A stretch of DNA of 64,000 bases from Sphingomonas sp. 28-66-16 (GTDB taxonomy: Bacteria; Pseudomonadota; Alphaproteobacteria; Sphingomonadales; Sphingomonadaceae). A program made the position numbers and the translations under genes. Shown here piece after piece: positions 23,522-31,298 of the stretch (position 1 is the first letter of the stretch; each line of letters begins with the position of its first letter). The stretch covers positions 1 through 64,000 of the forward strand of contig NCGF01000009.1 in NCBI GenBank assembly GCA_002281485.1. Reading direction: 5' to 3'. The notes below the pieces were generated by a model. That model saw only the letters and a list, made by a program, of their open reading frames with translations. It did not search any database and was not told the DNA's origin.

Positions 23522-25768
23522 ATGGCCAAGTCATGGTTGGTGGTGAGCGCGGCGCTTGCTTGCCTTTCCGCGCCGTCGCTTGCGGCTGAGTCCATGCCCA
23601 CCGGTACCGCGAACCCGCCCCGGCAACTCACGCTCGATCGGTTGTTTTCAAGCCCCGATCTGTCGGGGCCCCAGCCGCGTGCGCTCCGCCTGTCGCCCCA
23701 TGGCAACCTGCTCACCTCGCTGCGGGCGCGTCCCGACGAGAAGGAACGCTTCGATCTCTGGGCGCTCGACACCCGGACCGGCAAGGAACGGATGCTCGTC
23801 GATTCGAAGCAGATCGGCTCGGGCGCCGAGCTGTCCGAGGCCGAGAAGATGCAGCGCGAGCGCGCCCGCATCGGCGGGTCCAAGGGGATCGTCGCCTATG
23901 ACTGGTCCCCCGACGGCAAATCGATTCTGGTGCCGCTCGACGGCGATCTGTTCCTCGCCACGCTCGACGGCAAGGTAACGCGGCTGACCGAGTCCAAGCA
24001 GGGCGAGCTGAATGCCGTGATCAGCCCGGCAGGGGGTTATGTAAGCTTCGTCCGCGACCAAAATCTCTTCGTCCAGCCAGTCACGGGCGGCGAGGCGCGG
24101 GCGCTGACCACGACCGGCGCCGGCACGGTGCATTGGGGCGAGGCCGAGTTCGTCGCGCAGGAGGAAATGGACCGCCGGACGGGCTATTGGTGGTCGCCGG
24201 GCGACCGGCTGATCGCCATCGAGAAGTTCGACGATGCCCCGGTCGGCGTCGTCACCCGCACGGCGATCGGCGCCGAGGGCACTACGGTGTTCGATCAGCG
24301 CTATCCGGCGGCAGGCACCCCCAACGCGCTCGTCGAGCTCTATGTGATGAAGCCCGATGGCTCGGCGCCGGTGAAGGTCGATCTCGGCAGCAATCCCGAC
24401 ATCTATCTCGCCCGCGTGAACTGGACGCCCGACGGATCGGCGCTGCTCGTCCAGCGCGAGAGCCGCGACCAGAAGACGCTCGACGTGCTCCAGGTCGATC
24501 CGGCCACGGGCACGTCGTTCGTGCTGTTCACCGAAAAGGCCGACGCCAGAAGCTGGATCAACCTGACCGACGCCTATCGCCTGATGCGCGACGGCAGCCT
24601 GATCTGGGCATCGGAGCGGAGCGGCTATCGCCACCTCTATCGCTTTGCCATGGGCGCATGGACCCAGCTGACGAGTGGCGACTGGGCGGTCGCCTATCTC
24701 GCCGGAGTCGATGAGGCAAAGGGACGGTTGTATTTCGCGGGCAACAAGGATGGCGTGCTCGAACAGCATCTCTATGCGGTCGATATCGCCCGCCCGAACG
24801 TCATCACCCGGCTGACCGAGCCGGGTTGGTGGAACGGCGGCACCATGGACGGCGCGGCCACACGGATCATCGTCTCGCGCTCCAATCCGAACCAGCCGAC
24901 GCAGATCTATCTGGCCGATGCGACCGGCAAGCGGCTGTCGTGGATCAACGAGAATGCACTCAAGGAAGGGCATCCCTATTATCCCTATCTCGCCAGCCAT
25001 CGCGACCGCACATTTGGCACGTTGAAGGCAGCGGATGGGACGACGCTCTATTGGGAGATGATCACCCCGCCGCTCGAGCCGGGCAAGAAATATCCCGTCT
25101 TCTTCCAGCATTATGGCGGCCCCGGTACCGGCCAGCAGGTCACGCGCGCCTGGGACGGGGCCCTGCCGCAGTTCATCGTCGACCAAGGCTACGTCTTCTT
25201 CCAGATCGACAATCGCGGCTCGTACAATCGCGGCAAGGCGTTCGAGGATCACATCTACCACGCGATGGGCAGCGTCGAGGTCGCCGATCAGCTTGCGGGA
25301 GCAAGGTTCATCGAGGCGCAACCCTTTGTCGATCCCGATCGGGTGGCGACCTTCGGCTGGTCTTACGGCGGCTACATGACTCTCAAGATGCTCGAGGCGA
25401 ACCCTGGCGTCTATGCGGCCGGGATCGCCGGTGCGCCGGTGACCAAGTGGGAATTGTACGACACCCACTATACCGAGCGTTATCTGGGCGATCCGGGCAA
25501 GGACCCGAAAAGCTATGCCAGTTCCAACGCGCTCGCCGATGCGGCCAGGATCGCCGATCCGCTGCTGCTGATCCACGGCATGTCCGACGACAATGTCGTG
25601 TTCGAGAATTCGACCGCCTTTGCCGCCACGATGCAGCGCCATGCCCGGCCGTTCGAGATGATGTTCTATCCCGGCCAGACCCACCGCGTCGGTGGCCCCG
25701 GCATCAGCGAGCATCTTTGGCGGACGATCCTCGACTTCCTCGATCAGCGAATGCCGGCGAAGAAATAA
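23522..25768 (+). CDS. Dipeptidyl-peptidase IV (S9B) exported peptidase
   Basis: Removes X-Pro or X-Ala dipeptides from peptide N termini in the periplasm. The 748-residue protein has a signal peptide ending ALACLSAPSLAAE, an eight-bladed propeller domain (about residues 50-490) with the double-Glu substrate anchor AQEEMDRRTGYWW near 214, and a C-terminal alpha/beta-hydrolase domain with S614 (GWSYGGYM), D689 (GMSDDNV) and H721 (GQTHRV). Length is typical. GGAG lies about 9 bases before ATG 23522. Secreted S9 peptidases of this kind are numerous in sphingomonads. It stands alone, upstream of asd. Confidence 0.95.
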   Translation: MAKSWLVVSAALACLSAPSLAAESMPTGTANPPRQLTLDRLFSSPDLSGPQPRALRLSPHGNLLTSLRARPDEKERFDLWALDTRTGKERMLVDSKQIGSGAELSEAEKMQRERARIGGSKGIVAYDWSPDGKSILVPLDGDLFLATLDGKVTRLTESKQGELNAVISPAGGYVSFVRDQNLFVQPVTGGEARALTTTGAGTVHWGEAEFVAQEEMDRRTGYWWSPGDRLIAIEKFDDAPVGVVTRTAIGAEGTTVFDQRYPAAGTPNALVELYVMKPDGSAPVKVDLGSNPDIYLARVNWTPDGSALLVQRESRDQKTLDVLQVDPATGTSFVLFTEKADARSWINLTDAYRLMRDGSLIWASERSGYRHLYRFAMGAWTQLTSGDWAVAYLAGVDEAKGRLYFAGNKDGVLEQHLYAVDIARPNVITRLTEPGWWNGGTMDGAATRIIVSRSNPNQPTQIYLADATGKRLSWINENALKEGHPYYPYLASHRDRTFGTLKAADGTTLYWEMITPPLEPGKKYPVFFQHYGGPGTGQQVTRAWDGALPQFIVDQGYVFFQIDNRGSYNRGKAFEDHIYHAMGSVEVADQLAGARFIEAQPFVDPDRVATFGWSYGGYMTLKMLEANPGVYAAGIAGAPVTKWELYDTHYTERYLGDPGKDPKSYASSNALADAARIADPLLLIHGMSDDNVVFENSTAFAATMQRHARPFEMMFYPGQTHRVGGPGISEHLWRTILDFLDQRMPAKK

Positions 25769-25851
25769 GCGCGGCAACGTCGGTTGACTGGACAAAGCGG
25801 TGCGGGAGCCTATTTCCCGCGCTGACATCATCGTTTTCAGGATATCGATCA

Positions 25852-26883
25852 ATGAGTGGCTATCGGATCGTGGTCGTCGGCGCGACCGGCAATGTCGGGC
25901 GCGAGATGCTCAACATTCTTGCCGAGCGCGAATTTCCGCTGGCGGACGTCGCGGCAGTCGCCTCGTCGCGCAGCCAGGGTACCGAGATAGATTTCGGCGA
26001 CAGCGGGCGCATGCTGAAGGTGCAGAGCCTCGAGCATTTCGACCCCGCCGGGTGGGACATGGCGCTGTTCGCGATCGGGTCCGAAGGGTCTCGGTTGCAC
26101 GCACCGCGCTTTGCCGCCGCTGGCTGCACCGTGATCGACAATGCGTCCGAATACCGGATGGACCCCGATGTGCCGCTGATCGTGCCCGAGGTGAATCCGC
26201 AGGACATCGACGGCTATGCCCGCAAGAACATAATCGCCAACCCCAATTGCTCGACCGCGCAGATGGTCGTGGCGCTCAAGCCGCTGCACGATTACGCGAC
26301 GATCAAGCGCGTCGTCGTGTCGACCTATCAATCGGTCTCGGGCGCAGGCAAGGCCGGGATGGACGAGCTGTTCGAGCAGAGCCGCAACATCTTCGTCGGC
26401 GACAGCGCCGAACCGCACAAGTTCACCAAGCAGATCGCCTTCAACGTGATCCCGCATATCGACAGCTTCCTTGATGATGGCTTCACCAAGGAAGAGTGGA
26501 AGATGGTGGTCGAAACCAAGAAGATCCTCGACACCAAGATCAAGGTCGTCGCGACCTGTGTCCGCGTGCCGGTGTTCGTCGGCCATTCGGAAGCGATCAC
26601 GATCGAGTTTGAGCGAGAAATTTCGGCCAAGAAGGCGCAATCGATCCTGCGCGAGGCGCCCGGCGTGATGCTGGTCGATAAGCGCGAGGACGGCGGCTAT
26701 GTCACCCCCGTCGAATGCGTCGGCGATTACGCCACCTTTGTCAGCCGGGTGCGCGAGGACCCCACCGTCGATAACGGCCTGGTGCTGTGGTGTGTGAGCG
26801 ACAATCTGCGCAAGGGGGCGGCGCTCAATGCGGTGCAGATCGCGGAGTTACTTGGCCGGCGGCATCTGAAGAAGGCGGCTTGA
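25852..26883 (+). CDS. asd: Aspartate-semialdehyde dehydrogenase
   Basis: Reduces beta-aspartyl phosphate to aspartate semialdehyde for lysine/DAP, threonine and methionine. The 343-residue protein has the NADP-binding GATGNVGREML, catalytic C133 in NPNCSTAQ, STYQSVSGAG, and the substrate-binding R and H in the CVRVPVFVGHSEAI segment. Length and motifs are those of the Gram-negative alphaproteobacterial type. ATG 25852 has AGGA upstream. It is followed after 4 bases by a RES-domain gene with GTG start, so a single transcript through 28622 is plausible. Confidence 0.97.
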   Translation: MSGYRIVVVGATGNVGREMLNILAEREFPLADVAAVASSRSQGTEIDFGDSGRMLKVQSLEHFDPAGWDMALFAIGSEGSRLHAPRFAAAGCTVIDNASEYRMDPDVPLIVPEVNPQDIDGYARKNIIANPNCSTAQMVVALKPLHDYATIKRVVVSTYQSVSGAGKAGMDELFEQSRNIFVGDSAEPHKFTKQIAFNVIPHIDSFLDDGFTKEEWKMVVETKKILDTKIKVVATCVRVPVFVGHSEAITIEFEREISAKKAQSILREAPGVMLVDKREDGGYVTPVECVGDYATFVSRVREDPTVDNGLVLWCVSDNLRKGAALNAVQIAELLGRRHLKKAA

Positions 26884-26887
26884 ACGG

Positions 26888-27424
26888 GTGGCGGGATCGT
26901 CGGTCCCGCTCCTGACGATCAGAGGGCGCTATTTCCGCGCGATCCTTGCCGACCGCGTTGGCGATGTGCTTGCGCCGCCGGGGCCCGCTAGGGCTGGCCG
27001 TTACCATCGGCCGGGCCAGCCCGCGCTGTACATGTCACCCGACGGCGCATGGGCGCGCATCGCTGTGTCGGGCTATATGCGCGAGGATGGCCGCCCCCGA
27101 GTCATCGTTCCGCTTGAGCTCGGTGAGGCTCGTGTTTTCGATCAGCGGGATGAAAGCGTTTGCGCGCTACTGGGCATCGACCGTGAACGCTCCAATGTTC
27201 CCTGGCGGCCGGAACTGGCCGCTGGTCGCGAGCCGCCCTCGTGGCGCAATGCCGATTCGGCGCGGGCGCTCGGCGCTGATGGGATCATCGATCGGTCGCG
27301 GCATATTCCAGGCGGTTGGCATGTGACGTTGTTTCGGTGGAACCAGCCGGGTGCACCGACCGTCGCCGTTGCCGGCACCGCGTTTCCGGCTATCCTGAGC
27401 GACAGCGAACAACATTCGGGATGA
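26888..27424 (+). CDS. RES-domain protein (toxin-like fold), no antitoxin partner seen
   Basis: The 178-residue protein fits the RES fold: GRYHRPGQPALYMSPDG near residues 37-53 corresponds to the conserved R..G.paLY.s segment, followed by VIVPLEL. RES toxins degrade NAD+ and normally sit beside an Xre-family antitoxin; none is present. Where RES proteins usually have a catalytic Glu after the ALY motif, this one reads AWARIAVSGY, so activity is doubtful. GTG 26888 is the start, with AAGGCGG upstream. It overlaps the next gene (ATGA). Probably a domesticated RES protein linked to asd by position only. Confidence 0.65.
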   Translation: MAGSSVPLLTIRGRYFRAILADRVGDVLAPPGPARAGRYHRPGQPALYMSPDGAWARIAVSGYMREDGRPRVIVPLELGEARVFDQRDESVCALLGIDRERSNVPWRPELAAGREPPSWRNADSARALGADGIIDRSRHIPGGWHVTLFRWNQPGAPTVAVAGTAFPAILSDSEQHSG

Positions 27425-27867
27425 ACATGACTGACCAAATCGAGGGCGGCTGTCGGTGCGGCGCATGCCGTTATACGCTGGCGAGTGAGAAGATGCCGCC
27501 AGTCTATGCCTGCCACTGCCTATACTGCCAGACCTGGTCGGGCAGCGCTTTCACCGAACAGGCAATTATCCGTAGCGAGACGATCACCGCGACCGGCCCG
27601 ATCGTGGACTATGCCGCAAGCCGGTCGAGCGGCGGCGTCTCCACGCAATTTATCTGCGGTGTGTGTCATACGCGGCTGTGGAACACCAACACGGTGTGGC
27701 GGGCAATAGCGGTGGTGCGCGCCGGGACGCTTGACGCCAGCGACGAGCTCATTCCACTGATGCACATCTGGACCAAGCGCAAGCAGCCCTGGCTGACGAT
27801 CGATCCCGCCGTGCTGAGTTTCGCGGAAAATGCACCGCCGGCTGAATTCATGAAGCTATTGGCATGA
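27421..27867 (+). CDS. GFA family (glutathione-dependent formaldehyde-activating-like) zinc protein
   Basis: A 148-residue GFA/CENP-V fold protein. It has the two zinc sites in GGCRCGACRYTL and ACHCLYCQTWSG (residues about 10-45) and the later CGVCHTRLWNT. Members bind zinc and often glutathione; most are functionally unassigned. ATG 27421 overlaps the RES gene's stop; the stop overlaps the next gene's ATG. The three genes 26888-28622 form a tightly overlapped unit. Confidence 0.88.
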   Translation: MNMTDQIEGGCRCGACRYTLASEKMPPVYACHCLYCQTWSGSAFTEQAIIRSETITATGPIVDYAASRSSGGVSTQFICGVCHTRLWNTNTVWRAIAVVRAGTLDASDELIPLMHIWTKRKQPWLTIDPAVLSFAENAPPAEFMKLLA

Positions 27868-28622
27868 GCGAACCATTGCCAATTCATCATTTCACCGGTT
27901 TCGATGGCACCGATCTCGTTTGGCGCGAGATCGGTGGAGGGCGGCCCGTCGTGCTGCTCCACGGGCTCTTCTCCAACGCCGTCACCAACTGGATCCGCTA
28001 CGGCCATGCCGCAGCCATCGCTGCACGCGGCTTTCGCGTGATCATGCCCGATCTACGCGCGCACGGCGACAGCGCCAATCCGCATGATGCCGCCGCCTAT
28101 CCGACCGATGTGCTAGCCGCAGACGGGCTCGCCCTGATCGCGCACCTCGAGCTCGATGATTACGATCTCGGCGGTTATTCGCTGGGCGGTCGAACGACGG
28201 CCCGAATGCTCGCGCTCGGGGCGTCGCCGCGCCGGGTCGTTATCGCGGGGATGGGCTATGAAGGCCTGACCCGGACGGGCAACCGTAGCGACTTCTTTCG
28301 CCGCGTCCTGACCCTGCGGGGCGGGTTCGACAAGGGCACGCCCGAGTGGTTCGCCGATGCTTTCCTGAAATCGAGCGGGGGCGACGCCAGGGCGTTGATC
28401 CACATCCTCGACACCTTCGTCGACATGACCGACGCCGAGCTCGCCCGCATCGGGCAGCCGGTGCTGATTTTATCTGGCAAGGATGATCTGGACAACGGAT
28501 CGGCCGAGGCGCTTGCCCGCGCGTTGCCCGATGCGCGCTATCAGGCGATTCCAGGCAATCACATGAGCGCGGTCGTCAAGCCCGGGCTTGGCGTGGCGAT
28601 CGCCGATTTTCTCGCGGGTTGA
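27864..28622 (+). CDS. Alpha/beta-fold hydrolase
   Basis: A 252-residue cytoplasmic hydrolase with oxyanion motif VVLLHGLFSNA, nucleophile elbow GGYSLGGRTT with Ser near residue 106, acidic residue in SGKDDLDNG, and catalytic His in GNHMSAV near the C terminus. Length and architecture are those of esterase/haloperoxidase-like proteins. Substrate unknown. ATGA overlap with the GFA gene; 57 bases separate it from the next gene. Confidence 0.9.
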   Translation: MSEPLPIHHFTGFDGTDLVWREIGGGRPVVLLHGLFSNAVTNWIRYGHAAAIAARGFRVIMPDLRAHGDSANPHDAAAYPTDVLAADGLALIAHLELDDYDLGGYSLGGRTTARMLALGASPRRVVIAGMGYEGLTRTGNRSDFFRRVLTLRGGFDKGTPEWFADAFLKSSGGDARALIHILDTFVDMTDAELARIGQPVLILSGKDDLDNGSAEALARALPDARYQAIPGNHMSAVVKPGLGVAIADFLAG

Positions 28623-28679
28623 CCGCCCGAGCTCGGGCTGCTCTTTGGTCAATCATCTGACATTGCCAGGGGACTCAGC

Positions 28680-30524
28680 ATGATCCGAACCGGACTCTCG
28701 GCCATTGCGCTCAGCATTGGCCTCGCCAGCGCGCCCGCGCTCGCAGAGAAAAAGCCCGTCGCCGCCACTGCGCCAGCGCCTGCCGCGCTCACGCCCGCCG
28801 ATGCCGACGCGTTCGTCGCCGATGCCGAAAAGCAATTGTTCGATTTTTCGATCGACGCCAGCCGGGTCGCCTGGGTCAATGCGACCTATATCACCGACGA
28901 TACCGATGCGCTTGCCGCCAAGAGCGGTGCCGATGCCACCAGGATGGCGGTGCAGTTCGCGCTGGAAGCGGCGAAATATCGGAAGATCGACGGGCTGTCG
29001 CCCGACACGATCCGCAAGCTCGATCTGCTGCGCGGGGGCATTACCTTGCCCGCTCCGACCACGCCTGGCGCCGCCGACGAACTCTCGACGATCGTCACAC
29101 GGATGTCGTCGCAATATGGCAAGGGCCGGGGTACGCTCGACGGCAAGCCGATCAGCGGCAGCGATATCGAAGCGGCGATGGGCACGACGCGCGATCCCGC
29201 CAAGCTCAAGGAGATGTGGGTCAGCTGGCACGACAATGTCGGCGCGCCGATGCACGACGATTATGCCCGGATGGTCGAGATTTCGAACAAAGGCGCGCAC
29301 GAGCTCGGTTACAAGGACGTCGGCGCGATGTGGCGCTCGGGCTATGACATGAGCCCCGAGGAATTCGGCGCGCTGACCGACAGATTGTGGCGCCAGGTCG
29401 AGCCGCTCTACCGCGCGCTCCACACCTATGTCCGCTGGAAGCTCAATGAGAAATATGGCGATACCGTCCAGTCGAAGACCGGGCCGATCCGCGCCGATCT
29501 GCTCGGCAACATGTGGGCGCAGGAATGGGGCAATATCTATGACGTCGTCGCCCCCAAGGGCGCGGGCGATCTGGGGTTCGATACCGGCAACTTGCTCAAG
29601 GCCAAGGGCTATGATGCGATCAAGATGGTCAAGGCGGGGGAGGGCTTTTATTCGTCGCTCGGCTTCGCCCCGCTCCCCGATACTTTCTGGACCCGCTCGC
29701 AGTTTCTGAAACCCGCCGACCGTGAAGTGATCTGCCATGCCTCGGCCTGGGATATCGACAGCGTCGACGATCTCCGGATCAAGATGTGCATCAAGGTGAA
29801 TGGCGATGATTTTGTCACCGTCCATCATGAGCTGGGGCATAATTATTATCAGCGCGCCTACAACAAGCTGCCTTTCCTCTATCGCAACGGCGCGAATGAC
29901 GGCTTCCATGAGGCAATCGGCGATTTCGTCGCCTTGTCGATCACGCCCAAATATCTGGTCGACATCGGGCTGCTCGATCCCGCCAAGGTGCCGAGCGAGG
30001 ACAAGGACATCGGTCTGCTGCTGCGGCAGGCGATGGACAAGATCGCGTTCCTGCCGTTCGGGCTGTTGATCGACAAATGGCGCTGGGGGGTGTTTTCGGG
30101 GGTGATCCAGCCCGAAGGCTATCAGGCGGCCTGGGATGCGCTGCGGCTGCAATATCAGGGCGTGGTGCCGCCGGTCGAGCGCGACGACACGCGCTTCGAT
30201 CCCGGCGCCAAATATCACGTGCCGGCAAGCGTACCCTATACGCGCTATTTCCTCGCGCGCCTGCTCCAGTTCCAATTCTATCAGGCGGCGTGCCAGCAGG
30301 CCGGTTTCACCGGGCCGCTCCACCGCTGCTCGATCTACGGCGACAAGGCAGTCGGCGCCAAGCTCGATGCGATGCTGGCGCTCGGCCAGTCCAAGCCATG
30401 GCCTGATGCGCTCGAAGCGTTCACCGGCAGCCGCGAAATTTCCGGCCAGGCGATGGTCGATTACTTTGCGCCGCTCAAGGCCTGGCTCGACGAGCAGAAC
30501 AAGGGCAAGCCGAGCGGCTGGTAG
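28680..30524 (+). CDS. M2 family peptidyl-dipeptidase (bacterial ACE homologue)
   Basis: A 614-residue exported metallopeptidase. Signal peptide MIRTGLSAIALSIGLASAPALAE, an Ala/Pro linker, then the all-helical M2 domain with zinc motif HELGH at residues 383-387 and the third ligand Glu (HEAIGD) near 411; the chloride-site and substrate residues around KYHVPASVPYTRYFLA are also present. It releases C-terminal dipeptides in the periplasm. AGGGGA precedes the ATG. It lies alone after the hydrolase trio. Confidence 0.95.
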   Translation: MIRTGLSAIALSIGLASAPALAEKKPVAATAPAPAALTPADADAFVADAEKQLFDFSIDASRVAWVNATYITDDTDALAAKSGADATRMAVQFALEAAKYRKIDGLSPDTIRKLDLLRGGITLPAPTTPGAADELSTIVTRMSSQYGKGRGTLDGKPISGSDIEAAMGTTRDPAKLKEMWVSWHDNVGAPMHDDYARMVEISNKGAHELGYKDVGAMWRSGYDMSPEEFGALTDRLWRQVEPLYRALHTYVRWKLNEKYGDTVQSKTGPIRADLLGNMWAQEWGNIYDVVAPKGAGDLGFDTGNLLKAKGYDAIKMVKAGEGFYSSLGFAPLPDTFWTRSQFLKPADREVICHASAWDIDSVDDLRIKMCIKVNGDDFVTVHHELGHNYYQRAYNKLPFLYRNGANDGFHEAIGDFVALSITPKYLVDIGLLDPAKVPSEDKDIGLLLRQAMDKIAFLPFGLLIDKWRWGVFSGVIQPEGYQAAWDALRLQYQGVVPPVERDDTRFDPGAKYHVPASVPYTRYFLARLLQFQFYQAACQQAGFTGPLHRCSIYGDKAVGAKLDAMLALGQSKPWPDALEAFTGSREISGQAMVDYFAPLKAWLDEQNKGKPSGW

Positions 30525-30577
30525 GTCGGCGGCCTGGCATTCAGATCATCGCGATCGGTTCCATGGCGATTGCCCTC

Positions 30578-30635
30578 GGCGCGCCCGCATGCTAGGCGCG
30601 CCAGCTTCTTGGGTTCAGGCTGGTCGGAACCAGCC
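30578..30635 (+). promoter_or_regulatory. Structured leader of rpmE
   Basis: Two inverted repeats lie before rpmE. Bases 30578-30585 and 30595-30602 are two copies of ggcgcgcc, which can pair with a nine-base loop. Bases 30618-30624 (ggctggt) pair with 30629-30635 (accagcc) around cgga. The second hairpin ends about 5 bases before the AAAGG ribosome binding site of rpmE. L31 genes in several phyla have autoregulatory leaders, so this may be one; that is inference. Confidence 0.45.
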
Positions 30636-30653
30636 AATGACAAAGGCACGACG

Positions 30654-30884
30654 ATGAAAAAAGACACGCATCCCGATTATCACATGATCACCGTTCAGAT
30701 GACCGACGGCAGCAGCTATCAGACGCGCTCGACCTGGGGCAAGGAAGGCGATCTGATGACGCTCGAAATCGATCCGCTCGCGCACCCGGCCTGGACCGGC
30801 GGCAATTCTCGGATGCTCGACGCTGGCGGCCAGGTGGCCCGCTTCAACAAGCGTTTCGGCGGTATTTCGCTCGCCAAGAAGTGA
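30654..30884 (+). CDS. rpmE: 50S ribosomal protein L31
   Basis: A 76-residue L31 with the family start [10 protein letters not shown] and the diagnostic [24 protein letters not shown] and [15 protein letters not shown]. It has no cysteine pairs, so it is the zinc-free (C-minus) form. AAAGG lies about 9 bases before ATG 30654. A candidate structured leader precedes it. Followed by a PilZ gene 73 bases later. Confidence 0.96.
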   Translation: MKKDTHPDYHMITVQMTDGSSYQTRSTWGKEGDLMTLEIDPLAHPAWTGGNSRMLDAGGQVARFNKRFGGISLAKK

Positions 30885-30957
30885 TCCCCGACGCGTCGTT
30901 AACGGCGCGTTAGGCTCGACCGAATAGGATTTCCTCATATCCATGTGAGGAGTGCCG

Positions 30958-31293
30958 ATGTTCGCCGCCGAATTCGAACCCGCCCAGGCTAACGGACGCC
31001 GGCGTTCGCCGCGCGCACCGGTGTCGCTTGATGCGAAAATCGGCCGCGGCGGGCTCGATCGGACCTTGTGCCGCGTGGTCGATCTGTCGATCCACGGCGC
31101 GCGCTTGCAGACCTATTCGGGCTTGCGCGCAGGCACGATGATCTGGCTGACGCTCCCGCAGATCGGTCAGGTTGCCGCCAATATAATCTGGGCCGATGAT
31201 TTCGCCGCCGGCTGCCAGTTTCAGACGCCGCTCGACGAAGACGCGCTGCAGACGCTGATCGAGCTCGATCAGCCCGTCGGGAAGCCGGGCTGA
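30958..31293 (+). CDS. PilZ-domain protein
   Basis: A 111-residue single-domain PilZ protein, a c-di-GMP receptor family. It has the RRRSPRAPV arginine-rich segment and the DLSIHGARLQT (D/NxSxxG) motif, both needed for ligand binding, in the usual order about 25 residues apart. AGGAG at 30948-30952 supports ATG 30958 over GTG 30952. Could transmit the signal of the window's two cyclase-type proteins, though they are not adjacent. It converges with the TonB receptor gene; only five bases separate the stops. Confidence 0.88.
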   Translation: MFAAEFEPAQANGRRRSPRAPVSLDAKIGRGGLDRTLCRVVDLSIHGARLQTYSGLRAGTMIWLTLPQIGQVAANIIWADDFAAGCQFQTPLDEDALQTLIELDQPVGKPG

Positions 31294-31298
31294 GCGCT

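Noticed and set aside
28625-28638. gcccgagctcgggc palindrome after the hydrolase gene as a terminator
   Set aside because: Loop would be only the central AGCT and stem 5 bp, with a poor T-run; too weak to call.
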